Shown here: positions 27,343-36,081 of the stretch, one piece after another | Position numbering within the stretch: position 1 is the first letter of the stretch | Layout: every line of letters starts with the position of its first letter | NCBI RefSeq assembly: GCF_000384315.1 | Contig: NZ_ARVW01000001.1 | Span: forward strand, 4,154,157 to 4,218,156 | Length of the DNA stretch: 64,000 bases | Origin: Amycolatopsis nigrescens CSC17Ta-90 | GTDB lineage: Bacteria; Actinomycetota; Actinomycetes; Mycobacteriales; Pseudonocardiaceae | Direction of reading: 5' to 3' | Notes under the pieces: model-generated | Databases searched by the model: none | Told to the model about the DNA's origin: nothing | What the model saw: only the letters and a program-made list of their open reading frames with translations | Program-made: the position numbers and the translations under genes

Positions 27343-28281
27343 ATGAGTTTCCGAACCGCCGCGATCTGCACCGCGATCGCCTTGGTCGCCACCGCCTGCG
27401 GCGGTGAGGGCGGCAGTGCCGGCCAGCCGGCCGACGGCAAGATCAAGGTGGTCGCCTCCACCAATGTGTGGGGCAGCGTGCTCAGCGCGGTCGGCGGGGA
27501 CAAGGTGGCCCTCACCTCGATCATCAACGACCCGTCCGGCGATCCGCACTCCTACGAGACCACGCCCGCGGACGCGGTGGCCGTGCAGGACGCCAAGCTC
27601 GCGCTGTACAACGGCGGCGGTTACGACACCTTCTTCACCAAGCTCTCCGACCAGGCGCCAGGTGTGCGCAAGCTGGTCGCGTTCGACATTTCGGGCAAGG
27701 CGGGCGAAGGCCACACCGACGCGGGCGAGGCCGAGGCGGAGCACGGCCACAGCGAGGTGAACGAGCACGTCTGGTACGACTTCGCCACCGTGGACAAGGT
27801 CGCCGACCAGGTCGCCGCCCAGCTCGGCGAGCTGCAGCCGGACGCCAAGGCGGCCTTCGACTCGAACGCCGGCGCGTTCAAGGCCAAGGTGGCCGAGTTG
27901 CGCGCCAAGACCGAGCAGGCGGGCGCCAAACAGCCGGGCGCGAAGGTGATCGCCACCGAGCCGGTCGCGCACTACCTGCTGGAGACCGCGAAGGTCGAGG
28001 ACGCGACGCCGCCGGAGTTCTCCGAGGCGATCGAGGAGGAGACCGACGTGCCGGCCGGCGCGCTGGACCAGGTGCACCAGCTGGTGGACGGCAAGCAGGT
28101 CAAGGCCGTGGTGAACAACGCGCAGACCACCACCCCGGTCACCGACCAGGTCATCGCCAAGGCTAAGAATGTCGGGCTGCCGGTGGTGGACGTGACCGAG
28201 ACGCTGCCGGCCGGTGTGACCGACTACATTGCCTGGATGAGCAAGGAAGTGGACGCCTTGGCCGGAGCATTGGGCTCTTGA
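27343..28281 (+). CDS. znuA: Zinc ABC transporter substrate-binding lipoprotein
   Basis: A 312-residue cluster A-I metal-binding lipoprotein (lipobox VATAC, Cys19). Metal ligands are suggested by PSGDPHSYETTP, by NEHVWYD, and by a His/Glu-rich loop (GHTDAGEAEAEHGHSE) that is typical of zinc rather than manganese proteins. It delivers zinc to the ZnuB/ZnuC importer encoded downstream. It begins a three-gene operon whose second gene starts within its stop codon. Confidence 0.88.
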   Translation: MSFRTAAICTAIALVATACGGEGGSAGQPADGKIKVVASTNVWGSVLSAVGGDKVALTSIINDPSGDPHSYETTPADAVAVQDAKLALYNGGGYDTFFTKLSDQAPGVRKLVAFDISGKAGEGHTDAGEAEAEHGHSEVNEHVWYDFATVDKVADQVAAQLGELQPDAKAAFDSNAGAFKAKVAELRAKTEQAGAKQPGAKVIATEPVAHYLLETAKVEDATPPEFSEAIEEETDVPAGALDQVHQLVDGKQVKAVVNNAQTTTPVTDQVIAKAKNVGLPVVDVTETLPAGVTDYIAWMSKEVDALAGALGS

Positions 28282-29099
28282 CGAAGCAAGCGCCCGCCGT
28301 CGAAATCCGCGGGGCCGGCCTCGCGTTCGGCGTCAGGACCCTGTGGTCCGGGCTGGACCTCGACGTCCGGCCCGGCGAGTTCCTCGCCGTGCTCGGCCCG
28401 AACGGCTCCGGCAAGACCAGCCTGCTCAAGGTGCTGCTCGGGCTGCAGCAGCTCTCCGCCGGCTCGGTCCGGCTGGCCGGCAGGCCGCCGGGCGCCGGTA
28501 ACCAGAAGGTCGGCTACATCCCGCAGCAGCGGGCCATGCAGGAGGCGGTCACCCTGCGCGGCACCGACCTGGTCGGCCTCGGTCTGGACGGGCACCGCTG
28601 GGGTACCGGGCTGCGCGGGATGGCGGAGCGGCGGCGCCGGGTGGCCGCCGCGATCGCGTCGGTCGGCGCCGAGTCCTACGCGAAGGCGCCACTCGGCAGG
28701 CTTTCCGGCGGCGAGCAGCAGCGGCTGCGGGTGGCGCAGGCGCTGATCGGCGAACCGGATGTGCTGCTCTGCGACGAGCCGCTGCTCTCGCTCGACCTGG
28801 CGCACCAGCGCGCGGTCAGCGATCTGATCGACGAAAGGCGCCGGGCCGCGGACACCGCGGTGCTGTTCGTCACGCACGAGCTCAACCCGATTCTGTCCTA
28901 TGTGGACAGGGTGCTGTACCTGGTGAACGGCGAGTTCCGGATCGGCGCACCGGCCGAGGTGATGAACTCGGAGACCCTGTCCGAGCTGTACCGCACGAAG
29001 ATCGAGGTGGTCCGCGTCGGCGGGCAGATCCACGTCGCCGGTGCGCAGAGCGCCTTGTGCGAGGACGAGCCGCACCACATCGGCGAGCGCGTCTCGTGA
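28278..29099 (+). CDS. znuC: Zinc/metal ABC transporter ATP-binding protein
   Basis: A 273-residue ABC ATPase starting at TTG 28278, which overlaps the TGA stop of znuA. Walker A is GPNGSGKTS, the signature is LSGGEQQRLRVAQAL, and Walker B is LLCDEPLLSLD followed by the switch histidine in FVTHELNP. It powers metal import with ZnuB. The stop codon (TCG TGA) is followed by GTG, giving the same TCGTGAGTG start seen in the palindrome family, and a 25-base hairpin repeat separates it from znuB. Confidence 0.92.
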   Translation: MTKQAPAVEIRGAGLAFGVRTLWSGLDLDVRPGEFLAVLGPNGSGKTSLLKVLLGLQQLSAGSVRLAGRPPGAGNQKVGYIPQQRAMQEAVTLRGTDLVGLGLDGHRWGTGLRGMAERRRRVAAAIASVGAESYAKAPLGRLSGGEQQRLRVAQALIGEPDVLLCDEPLLSLDLAHQRAVSDLIDERRRAADTAVLFVTHELNPILSYVDRVLYLVNGEFRIGAPAEVMNSETLSELYRTKIEVVRVGGQIHVAGAQSALCEDEPHHIGERVS

Positions 29100-29107
29100 G
29101 TGGCGCG

Positions 29108-29132
29108 AAGGGCAAAAAGCCGGCTATTTGCC
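29108..29132 (+). repeat. 25-base intergenic hairpin repeat, copy 2
   Basis: AAGGGCAAAAAGCCGGCTAT then TTGCC, one mismatch from the copy at 21065-21089. It lies 9 bases after the znuC stop inside the znuC-znuB gap, so it could lower znuB expression or protect the upstream mRNA. Confidence 0.8.
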
Positions 29133-29160
29133 CGTGGGGAATGGTGGGTTAGGCCCGGGG

Positions 29161-30045
29161 ATGGACAAGTTCTTCGACTTCGATCTGACCGCGAAGTACC
29201 TCGCGGTGGACTTCGTGCAGATAGCGCTGATCGCCGCGGCCGTGGTCGCGCTGGTCGCCGGCCTGCTCGGCCCGCTGATCGTGACCCGCCGGATGTCCTT
29301 CGCCGTGCACGGCACCTCCGAACTGGCCTTCACCGGCGCGGCCGGGGCGCTGCTGCTCGGCGTCGGCATCGGCTACGGCGCGCTGGCCGGTGCCGTGCTG
29401 GCCGCGCTGCTGCTCGGCCTGCTCGGCGGCCGCGAGTCCGACCGCGACTCGGTGATCGGCGCGATCCTGTCCTTCGGGCTCGGCCTCGGTGTGCTGCTGC
29501 TGTGGTTCTACCCCGGCCGCGCTTCGAGCAAGTTCGGCATCCTGATCGGCCAGCTGGTGGCCATCGAGCCCGCCGACCTCACCCTGCTGGTGGTCTCCGC
29601 GGTGCTCGTGATCGCGGTGCTCGCGCTGATCTACCGGCCGCTGCTGTTCGCCAGCGTGGACCCCGGGGTCGCGGTGGCGAGGGGCGTCCCGGTGCGGGTG
29701 CTCACCCCGCTGTTCGCCGTGCTGGTCGGCATCGCCACCGCGCTCGGCGTGCAGATCGTCGGTGCGTTGCTGGTGATGGCGCTGATGGTCACCCCGGCCG
29801 CGGCGGCGGCCAGGATCACCGCCAGCCCGGTGCGGGCAACCGTGCTCGCGGTGGTCTTCGCCGAGGTCGCCGCGCTCGGCGGGATCGTGCTGTCGCTGGC
29901 GCCGAGCGCGCCGCCCAGCGCGTTCGTCACCGCGATCTCGTTCCTGATCTACCTGGTCTGCCGGCTGATCTCCTACCGCCGCGACCGGGCCCGCGGGGCC
30001 GCCGAAAAGGCGCCGGCCGGTCAGCCAAGCATGAGCAGCACCTGA
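29161..30045 (+). CDS. znuB: Zinc/metal ABC transporter permease
   Basis: A 294-residue ABC-3 family permease with about eight membrane helices (ALIAAAVVALVAGLLGPLIVTRRMSFAVHG opens the protein and LVMALMVTPAAAAARIT lies near residue 210). It completes the ZnuA-ZnuC-ZnuB importer. ATG 29161 is chosen; the earlier in-frame ATG lies inside znuC. Its 3' end overlaps the convergent DUF445 gene by 25 bases. Confidence 0.9.
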   Translation: MDKFFDFDLTAKYLAVDFVQIALIAAAVVALVAGLLGPLIVTRRMSFAVHGTSELAFTGAAGALLLGVGIGYGALAGAVLAALLLGLLGGRESDRDSVIGAILSFGLGLGVLLLWFYPGRASSKFGILIGQLVAIEPADLTLLVVSAVLVIAVLALIYRPLLFASVDPGVAVARGVPVRVLTPLFAVLVGIATALGVQIVGALLVMALMVTPAAAAARITASPVRATVLAVVFAEVAALGGIVLSLAPSAPPSAFVTAISFLIYLVCRLISYRRDRARGAAEKAPAGQPSMSST

Positions 30046-31250
30046 AGCTCGCCGACCAGGAAACCGATCAGTCCGCCGACCGCGATCAGCTTCCACTCGT
30101 CCTGCCGGAAAGCGGGCCGCAGCAGGTTTTCGTACTGCAGCGGGGTCAGCTCCCGCATCCGCTCCCGGACCATGCCGGCCACGTCCATCGCCTCGGTCAG
30201 GTAGCCGTCCGCCTGCCGGATCGTCTCCGGCAGCCGCCGGACGGCTTCGGTCGCGGCGGCCTGCTTGATCTCCCGCAGCCGCTCCCCGCCGATGGTCAGT
30301 GCGACCACCGGCTTGGCCGCACTGGTCTGCTCGTCCACCGCCTTCGCGACCACCCGCTGGACCATCGCGAGCAGCCGGTCCGACCGCGGCCCGCGCAGGA
30401 TCGAGTCCATCAGGTTCTTCGTGGTCAGCACCTCGCGCGCGATGATCTCGCCGTACTGCTTCGCCACCTCGGCCCGGCGGCGCTGGAACTTGCCCTGCAG
30501 GGTGAACCGGCCCAGCCGGACCGGCTCGCGCGGCACGAAGATCAGCTTGATGGCCAGCCAGTCGGTGAACAGCCCGATGCAGCCGCCGAAAACGGGCAGC
30601 ACCCACGGCTGCTTGGTGAGCGCCCAGACGAACGCCTGCACCACACCGAGCACGAAGCCGAAGTAGATCCCGGTGCGGGCGATGAACGCCATCTCCGGCC
30701 GCGAGGTCTCCCGGACCAGCCGGACCATCAGCGCCCTGTTCTCGGTCAGCAGCCGCACGGTCATCTGCTTGACGTCGAGCACCTCGTCCAGGTTGTCCCT
30801 GATCTCGCGCATCAGGTCGCCGACCATCCGCGGTGAGCTGGCCTGCACCTGCTTGATGATCAGCTCCTGCGCCATCGCGGGCAGCAGCTCCCACATCCGC
30901 GGGTGGTATTCGGCCAGCACGTCCCTGGCGATCCCGTCCACCGCGCGCAGCAGCGGCTGCTCCACCTCGCGGGCCACCCGGTCCGGGTCGATCCTGGCGA
31001 AGACCTCCTTGAGGTCGAGCAGGTTCGTGGTGAGCAGGTCGGTGGCGACCGCGGCCATCCGCCCGCCGTGCCGGGGCACCACGCCCTGCCAGCCGAAGAA
31101 CGGCCGGACGCCGACGAAATCGAGCGGTTTGAACATCATCTCGATGGCGACGCGCTTGGTCACGTAACCGATCAGCGCGGCGATGAACGGGATCGCGGTG
31201 TACAGCGGCCAGTGCTGGGCGAGGTCGTCCAGAACGGCGTCCACTCGCAA
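30021..31250 (-). CDS. DUF445 family membrane protein, copy 3 of tandem triplet
   Basis: A 409-residue DUF445 (YheB-like) protein. A membrane helix and the conserved AALIGYVTKRVAIEMMFKPL lie at the N-terminus. Two helices enclose GLFTDWLAIKLIFVPREP near residue 240, and the C-terminus is RPAFRQDEWKLIAVGGLIGFLVGELQVLLML. The long middle helices would lie in the cytoplasm or form a coiled bundle. The function of the family is not established. It is the most diverged of three tandem paralogues. Confidence 0.88.
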   Translation of the reverse strand: MRVDAVLDDLAQHWPLYTAIPFIAALIGYVTKRVAIEMMFKPLDFVGVRPFFGWQGVVPRHGGRMAAVATDLLTTNLLDLKEVFARIDPDRVAREVEQPLLRAVDGIARDVLAEYHPRMWELLPAMAQELIIKQVQASSPRMVGDLMREIRDNLDEVLDVKQMTVRLLTENRALMVRLVRETSRPEMAFIARTGIYFGFVLGVVQAFVWALTKQPWVLPVFGGCIGLFTDWLAIKLIFVPREPVRLGRFTLQGKFQRRRAEVAKQYGEIIAREVLTTKNLMDSILRGPRSDRLLAMVQRVVAKAVDEQTSAAKPVVALTIGGERLREIKQAAATEAVRRLPETIRQADGYLTEAMDVAGMVRERMRELTPLQYENLLRPAFRQDEWKLIAVGGLIGFLVGELQVLLMLG

Positions 31251-31301
31251 CCCTCCCGCCGGCTCGCCGAGTTCGTGAGCGGAACCGTACCGCCCGGCCG
31301 G

Positions 31302-32516
31302 TCAGTGCAGCAGCAGGAGTACCTGCAGTTCACCGACCAGTCCGCCGATCACCGCGCCCACCGCGATCAGCTTCCACTCGTCCTGCCGGAAGGCGGGCCG
31401 CAGCAGGCCTTCGAACTCCAGCGGGCCGAGCCGGCTCATCCGGTCGACGATCGTGTTGCGCACGTCGAAGGCGTTGATGGCGTAGTTCTCCGCGTGCCGG
31501 ATGGTCTCCGGCACGCGCACCGACGCGATCGCCGCGGCGGTCTGCTTCATCTCCTGGAACTTCCGCGAGCCGACCGCCATCGCCACGAACGGCTTCACCA
31601 CGCTGGCCTGCTGGTCGATGGTCCGCCGCACCTCGCGGGCGATCACCTCGAACAGCCGGTCCGACTTCGGCCCGCGCAGCACCGCCTCGAGCAGGTTCGG
31701 AATGGTGATGATCTCCCGCGCGATCACCTCGCCGTAGTCCTCGGCCACCTGCTGCCGCCGCTTCTGGAACACGCCCTGCCAGGTGAACACGCCGAAGAAC
31801 CGTCGAGGCAGGCGCGGCAGGAAGATCATCTTCAGCGCCAGCCAGTCGGTGAACCAGCCGATCAGGATGCCGAACAGCGGCAGCACCACCGGAGACTTGG
31901 TCAGCGCCCACACCAGCAGCTGCACGCAGCCGAGGATGAAGCCGAACACGATCCCGGAACGGGCGATGAACCGCATCTCCGGTCGCGAGATGTCCCGGAT
32001 CAGCCGGTTCAGCAATGCCTTGTCGCGCACCAGGTTGGTGACCACCATGTGCTCGAGGTCGAGTACCTGCTCGACGTCGTGGGAGATCTCGCGCAGGATC
32101 TTCGCGATGGTGCGCGGTGCGTCCGCCTGCACCCGCCGGAGCAGCATTCGCTGCGCGCCGTTCGGCAGCGTTTCCCACAGCCGCGGCTGGTACTGCTCCA
32201 TCACCTCGCGGGTGACGTCCTCGACCACGCGCAGCAGCGGCTCTTCGATCTCCTTTGCCAGCTGGTCCGGGTCGAGCCTGGCGAAGATCTCCTTGGGGTC
32301 GACCAGGTTCCGGGTCAGCGTCGTGGTGGCGATGCGCGCCATCCGTTCCGCGTTCGCCGGCAGCACCCCCTGCCAGCCGAGGAACGGCCTGATGCCGACG
32401 AACTCGACCGGTTTGAACATCATCTCGATGGCGACGCGCTTGGTGACGTAGCCGATCAGGGCGGCGATGAACGGCATGGTCACGTAGATCTGCCAGTTCT
32501 GCGCCAGGTCGTCCAC
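31302..32516 (-). CDS. DUF445 family membrane protein, copy 2 of tandem triplet
   Basis: A 404-residue DUF445 protein starting at GTG 32514-32516. It repeats the plan of its neighbours: MPFIAALIGYVTKRVAIEMMFKP at the start, GWFTDWLALKMIFLPRLP in the middle and RPAFRQDEWKLIAVGAVIGGLVGELQVLLLLH at the end. The 51-base gap to the next gene and shared strand suggest one operon. Function unknown. Confidence 0.88.
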   Translation of the reverse strand: MDDLAQNWQIYVTMPFIAALIGYVTKRVAIEMMFKPVEFVGIRPFLGWQGVLPANAERMARIATTTLTRNLVDPKEIFARLDPDQLAKEIEEPLLRVVEDVTREVMEQYQPRLWETLPNGAQRMLLRRVQADAPRTIAKILREISHDVEQVLDLEHMVVTNLVRDKALLNRLIRDISRPEMRFIARSGIVFGFILGCVQLLVWALTKSPVVLPLFGILIGWFTDWLALKMIFLPRLPRRFFGVFTWQGVFQKRRQQVAEDYGEVIAREIITIPNLLEAVLRGPKSDRLFEVIAREVRRTIDQQASVVKPFVAMAVGSRKFQEMKQTAAAIASVRVPETIRHAENYAINAFDVRNTIVDRMSRLGPLEFEGLLRPAFRQDEWKLIAVGAVIGGLVGELQVLLLLH

Positions 32517-32569
32517 GACTCCGGTCCCCCTCCCCGCGAGATCCCCGTGGAGAAACCGTAGTCCAGGCT

Positions 32570-33793
32570 TCAGTGCAGCAGGAGCAGTACCTGCAGCTCA
32601 CCGACGAGTCCGCCGATCACCGCGCCGACCGCGATCAGCTTCCATTCGTCCTGCTTGAAGGCGGGGCGCAGGATGCCCTCGAACTCCACCGGGGTGAGCT
32701 GCCGCATCTTGTCCACGATCGTGTTGCGGACGTCCAGCGCGCCGGTGGCGTAGTCCTCGGCGTACCGCAGCGCTTCGGGCAGGTGCTCGATCGCCTTCGC
32801 CGAGGCCGCCCGCTTCATCTCCTGGTACTGCCGTCCGCCGACGGTGAGCGCGACCAGCGGCTTGGCGATGCTGGCCTGCTGGTCGATGGTCCGCTGCACC
32901 TCGCGCTGGATGAGCGCGAACAGCCGATCCGACTTCGGGCCGTTGAGCACCGCCTCCAGCACGTTGCGCACGGTCAGCACCTCGTCCGCGATCAGCTTGC
33001 CGTAGTCCGCGGCCACCTGCTGGCGGCGTTTCTGGAACATGCCCTGCCAGCTGAAGAACAGGAAGTGCCGCCGCTCGCGCGGATAGAAGATCATCTTCAG
33101 CGCCAGCCAGTCGGTCACGAAGCCGGTGACGAAACCGAAGATCGGCATGATCAGCGGTTCCTTGGTCAGCGCCCACGCGACGAACTGGACCAGCCCGATC
33201 ACGAAGCCGAAGTAGATCCCCGAACGGGCGATGAACCTCAGCTCCGGCTGGGCGACCTCCTTGATCAGCCGGACGGAGAGCGCCTTGTCGCGGACCATGT
33301 TCGTGATCAGCATGTCGTTGACGTCGAGGACCTCGTCGATGTTGGCCGAGACCTCGCGCAGCAGCTTGGACACCACCTTCGGCGCCTGCGCGCGGACCTG
33401 CCGGATCAGCATCCGCTGCGCCTGCGCCGGCAGCATCTCCCACAGCCTGGGCTGGTGCTGTTCCATCACCTCGCGGGTGACGTCCTCGACCGCGTGCAGC
33501 AGCGGCTGCTCCAGCTCGGCCACCATCCGGTCCGGGTCGATCCTGGCGAAGATCTCGCGCGGATCCACCAGGTGCTGGGTGAGCAGCTCGACCGCGGTGG
33601 TGGCCATCCGCCGCGCGTTCGCCGGGATCACGCCCTGCCAGCCGAGGAACGGCTTGATGCCGACGAACTCGAGCGGCCGGAACATCATCTCGATGGCCAC
33701 CCGCTTGGTGATGTAGCCGATCAACGCGGCGATGAACGGCATCGTGGCGTACACGTGCCAGTGCTCGGCGATGTCGTCGAGAATGGCCCGCAC
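32570..33793 (-). CDS. DUF445 family membrane protein, copy 1 of tandem triplet
   Basis: A 407-residue DUF445 protein starting at GTG 33791-33793, the first gene of the triplet. It has the same N-terminal ATMPFIAALIGYITKRVAIEMMF, a central GFVTDWLALKMIFYPRER and the C-terminal RPAFKQDEWKLIAVGAVIGGLVGELQVLLLLH, shared almost exactly with copy 2, pointing to a recent duplication. Spacing to copy 2 is 53 bases. Function unknown. Confidence 0.88.
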   Translation of the reverse strand: MRAILDDIAEHWHVYATMPFIAALIGYITKRVAIEMMFRPLEFVGIKPFLGWQGVIPANARRMATTAVELLTQHLVDPREIFARIDPDRMVAELEQPLLHAVEDVTREVMEQHQPRLWEMLPAQAQRMLIRQVRAQAPKVVSKLLREVSANIDEVLDVNDMLITNMVRDKALSVRLIKEVAQPELRFIARSGIYFGFVIGLVQFVAWALTKEPLIMPIFGFVTGFVTDWLALKMIFYPRERRHFLFFSWQGMFQKRRQQVAADYGKLIADEVLTVRNVLEAVLNGPKSDRLFALIQREVQRTIDQQASIAKPLVALTVGGRQYQEMKRAASAKAIEHLPEALRYAEDYATGALDVRNTIVDKMRQLTPVEFEGILRPAFKQDEWKLIAVGAVIGGLVGELQVLLLLH

Positions 33794-33875
33794 GCCGCCC
33801 CCCTCCGCCGCACCCCTTGCTAGCGCCGCGTCAATACTGCCTCACTTACCGCCGCGCACGTTAGCTCTTCGGGAG

Positions 33876-35012
33876 TCAGGGCCGGAAGAGAGTGCCGTGG
33901 TACGAGCCGCGCGCGGTGCGGGCGGCCACGATCAGCCATGCGGTGACGAGCAGCAGGTAGAGCAGCACGGCCAGGAAGCCGAACAGCCCGGAGTGCACCT
34001 TCGCGGCCAGTGCGCTGGTCCCGGTGACCACGGTGCCGACCGGGAAGGTGAAGCTCCACCAGGTCAGCGCGAACGGCAGCCCGCGCCGCGCGGTGCGCAG
34101 GGTCAGTGCCGCGGCGAGCACCAGCCACAGCATGGCGAACCCCCAGGCCGGCACGCCGTAGAAGAGGCCGAAGGCGGCGGCCGCGGCCCGGTACGGCTCG
34201 GGCAGCGCCGCGGCGGCGTCGCCGCTGAGCAGGTTGGCCGCGGTGATCGACTGGCCGAGCGGGCCGAGCACGATCCACACCGTCGGCACGGTCGCGGCCG
34301 GGCCGGTCTTGTGCAGCACCAGCCGCTGCCAGATCTGCGGCACCAGGAACAGGGTGGCGAACAGGCTCAGGCCGAACATCGCGTAACAGGCCAGCAGCAG
34401 GCCGAGCTGGGCCTGCCCCGGCGGCAGGTGCGGGATGAGCAGGGCGCCGTTCGCCGCGGAGACCATCGGCGGCACCACCGGCATCAGCCAGCCGGCGAAC
34501 ACGTTCTCGCCCTTGAGCTCGTGCGTGGTCATCATCCGGAACGGGATCCAGACCGCGGTCAGCAGGCCGAGCGCGGTGCCCGCGGTCCACAGCACCCAGT
34601 CCACCGCCAGCGCCGGGCCGAGCCCGATCCAGTCCTTGCCCAGCAGCAGCGTGCCGGCGCCCACGGTCATCAGCGCCATCGGCGGCGCGCCCCAGAACTG
34701 GGCCATCACCGGGTTGTGCGCGTGGCCGCGGGCGGTCGGCCGGTGGCGCGCCCAGTGCACCGCCCACGCCGCGCTCAACGCGACCAGCAGCAGCGCGGCG
34801 GCGGCCCAGACCACGGTCGCGGCGGTTCGCAGGCCGGGGAACTGCGCGGGCAGGCTCGCCGCCGCGTTCGCCACGATGCCGGTGCCCATGATCGAGGCGA
34901 ACCAGTTGGGACCGAGGTTGGCGAACAGCTGTGCGGGATGGTCGAGCGCGCTCAGCGGGCCCGGCCGGTGCTCGTCCGACGCCGGCCGATCGGGCGCGAG
35001 GGTACTGGTCAT
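33876..35012 (-). CDS. TDT-family (SLAC1/TehA-like) membrane transporter
   Basis: A 378-residue, ten-helix protein of the tellurite-resistance/dicarboxylate transporter family. It opens with FANLGPNWFASIMGTGIVANAAASLP, the family start, and keeps FWGAPPMALMTVGAGTLL and WWSFTFPVGTVVTGTSALA. Relatives export sulfite, C4-dicarboxylates or act as anion channels. The start is ATG 35010-35012; the upstream in-frame ATG at 35072 would lie in the promoter. The divergent LysR-type regulator beside it suggests a regulated anion exporter, perhaps for sulfite. Confidence 0.87.
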   Translation of the reverse strand: MTSTLAPDRPASDEHRPGPLSALDHPAQLFANLGPNWFASIMGTGIVANAAASLPAQFPGLRTAATVVWAAAALLLVALSAAWAVHWARHRPTARGHAHNPVMAQFWGAPPMALMTVGAGTLLLGKDWIGLGPALAVDWVLWTAGTALGLLTAVWIPFRMMTTHELKGENVFAGWLMPVVPPMVSAANGALLIPHLPPGQAQLGLLLACYAMFGLSLFATLFLVPQIWQRLVLHKTGPAATVPTVWIVLGPLGQSITAANLLSGDAAAALPEPYRAAAAAFGLFYGVPAWGFAMLWLVLAAALTLRTARRGLPFALTWWSFTFPVGTVVTGTSALAAKVHSGLFGFLAVLLYLLLVTAWLIVAARTARGSYHGTLFRP

Positions 35013-35068
35013 GATCACCAAACTGCCCTGCGACGGTCCCGCCGAGTAGACTCCGATGGCTGATGGAT

Positions 35069-35087
35069 GCATAAGCTGTGCTTATGC
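35069..35087. promoter_or_regulatory. LysR-type operator (T-N11-A) between the TDT and LysR genes
   Basis: GCATAAGC TGT GCTTATGC is a perfect 8-bp inverted repeat with a 3-base spacer and contains T-N11-A, the LysR-family pattern. It covers the ATG at 35084, which argues that the regulator starts at ATG 35102 instead. Confidence 0.75.
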
Positions 35088-35101
35088 CCTTGCCGCCGCG
35101 A

Positions 35102-36010
35102 ATGACCGACCTCGCCCTGTTCGACCTGCTGCTCAGCGTGGCCGAACTCGGCAGCATCGGCCGGGCGGCGCGAGCGCACGGGGTGTCCCAGCCCGCCGCG
35201 AGCGCGCGGATCCGCCAGTTGGAGAACCTGGTCGGCACGCCGCTGCTGGAACGTTCCGCTCGCGGTGCCCGGCTGACCGCGGCCGGCAAGCTGGTGGCCG
35301 GCTGGGCGCGGCCCGTGCTGGACGCGGCGATCGACCTGGAGGCCGGTATCGACGCCCTGCGCGCCGACCGGCGCGGTCACCTGAGGGTCTCCGCGAGTCT
35401 CACCGTCGCGGAGTACCTGCTGCCGAAATGGCTGGTCGCGCTGCGCACCGTCGACCCGGCCACGGTGACCTCGCTGACCTCCGGCAACTCCACCGAGGTG
35501 GCCGCGCAGGTGCTGGCCGGTCAGGCCGATCTGGGCTTCGTCGAGGGTCCCGGCCTGCCGGAAGGTTTGCAGGCCCGCGAAGTGGCGCGGGACGAACTGG
35601 CGCTGGTCGTCGCGCCTTCGCATCCGTGGGCCGTCCGTCGCCGCAAGCCGAGGGTCGCCGAGCTGGCCGGTACCGCGCTGATCAGCCGGGAGCCGGGATC
35701 GGGTACCCGGCAGGCGCTGGAACGGGCGATCCGCGCGTACACCGAGTCGGTCCCAGTAGAGCTCGCCGCCCCGCTGCTCGAGCTGTCCTCGACCACGGCG
35801 ATCAAGGCGGCCGTGGTGGAGGGCATCGGGCCCGCGGTGCTCAGCGCGTACGCGGTGGTGCCGGAACTCGCCGCCGGCACCCTGGTCCGGCTGGTGGTGC
35901 CGGACCTCGATCTCACCCGGCGGCTGCGCGCGATCTGGCCCACCGCGCAGACTCCGCGCGGTCCGGCGCGCGATCTGCTGGCGATCGCGCTGCGTAGCGG
36001 CTCGGTCTGA
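35102..36010 (+). CDS. LysR-family transcriptional regulator
   Basis: A 302-residue LTTR. The helix-turn-helix is ALFDLLLSVAELGSIGRAARAHGVSQPAASARIRQLE, and the effector domain spans about residues 85-295 (GHLRVSASLTVAEYLLPKWL, ALISREPGSGTRQALE). These resemble CysL/CbbR-type sensors. ATG 35102 is preferred because a perfect T-N11-A palindrome covers the alternative starts 35078 and 35084. It is divergent from the TDT transporter, its probable target. Confidence 0.92.
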   Translation: MTDLALFDLLLSVAELGSIGRAARAHGVSQPAASARIRQLENLVGTPLLERSARGARLTAAGKLVAGWARPVLDAAIDLEAGIDALRADRRGHLRVSASLTVAEYLLPKWLVALRTVDPATVTSLTSGNSTEVAAQVLAGQADLGFVEGPGLPEGLQAREVARDELALVVAPSHPWAVRRRKPRVAELAGTALISREPGSGTRQALERAIRAYTESVPVELAAPLLELSSTTAIKAAVVEGIGPAVLSAYAVVPELAAGTLVRLVVPDLDLTRRLRAIWPTAQTPRGPARDLLAIALRSGSV

Positions 36011-36081
36011 GTAGCTGTTACAGCGCGATACAGCCGTTTGGCGGTACCAGGGAGAACACCGCGACTAACTAGAGTGGCGCG

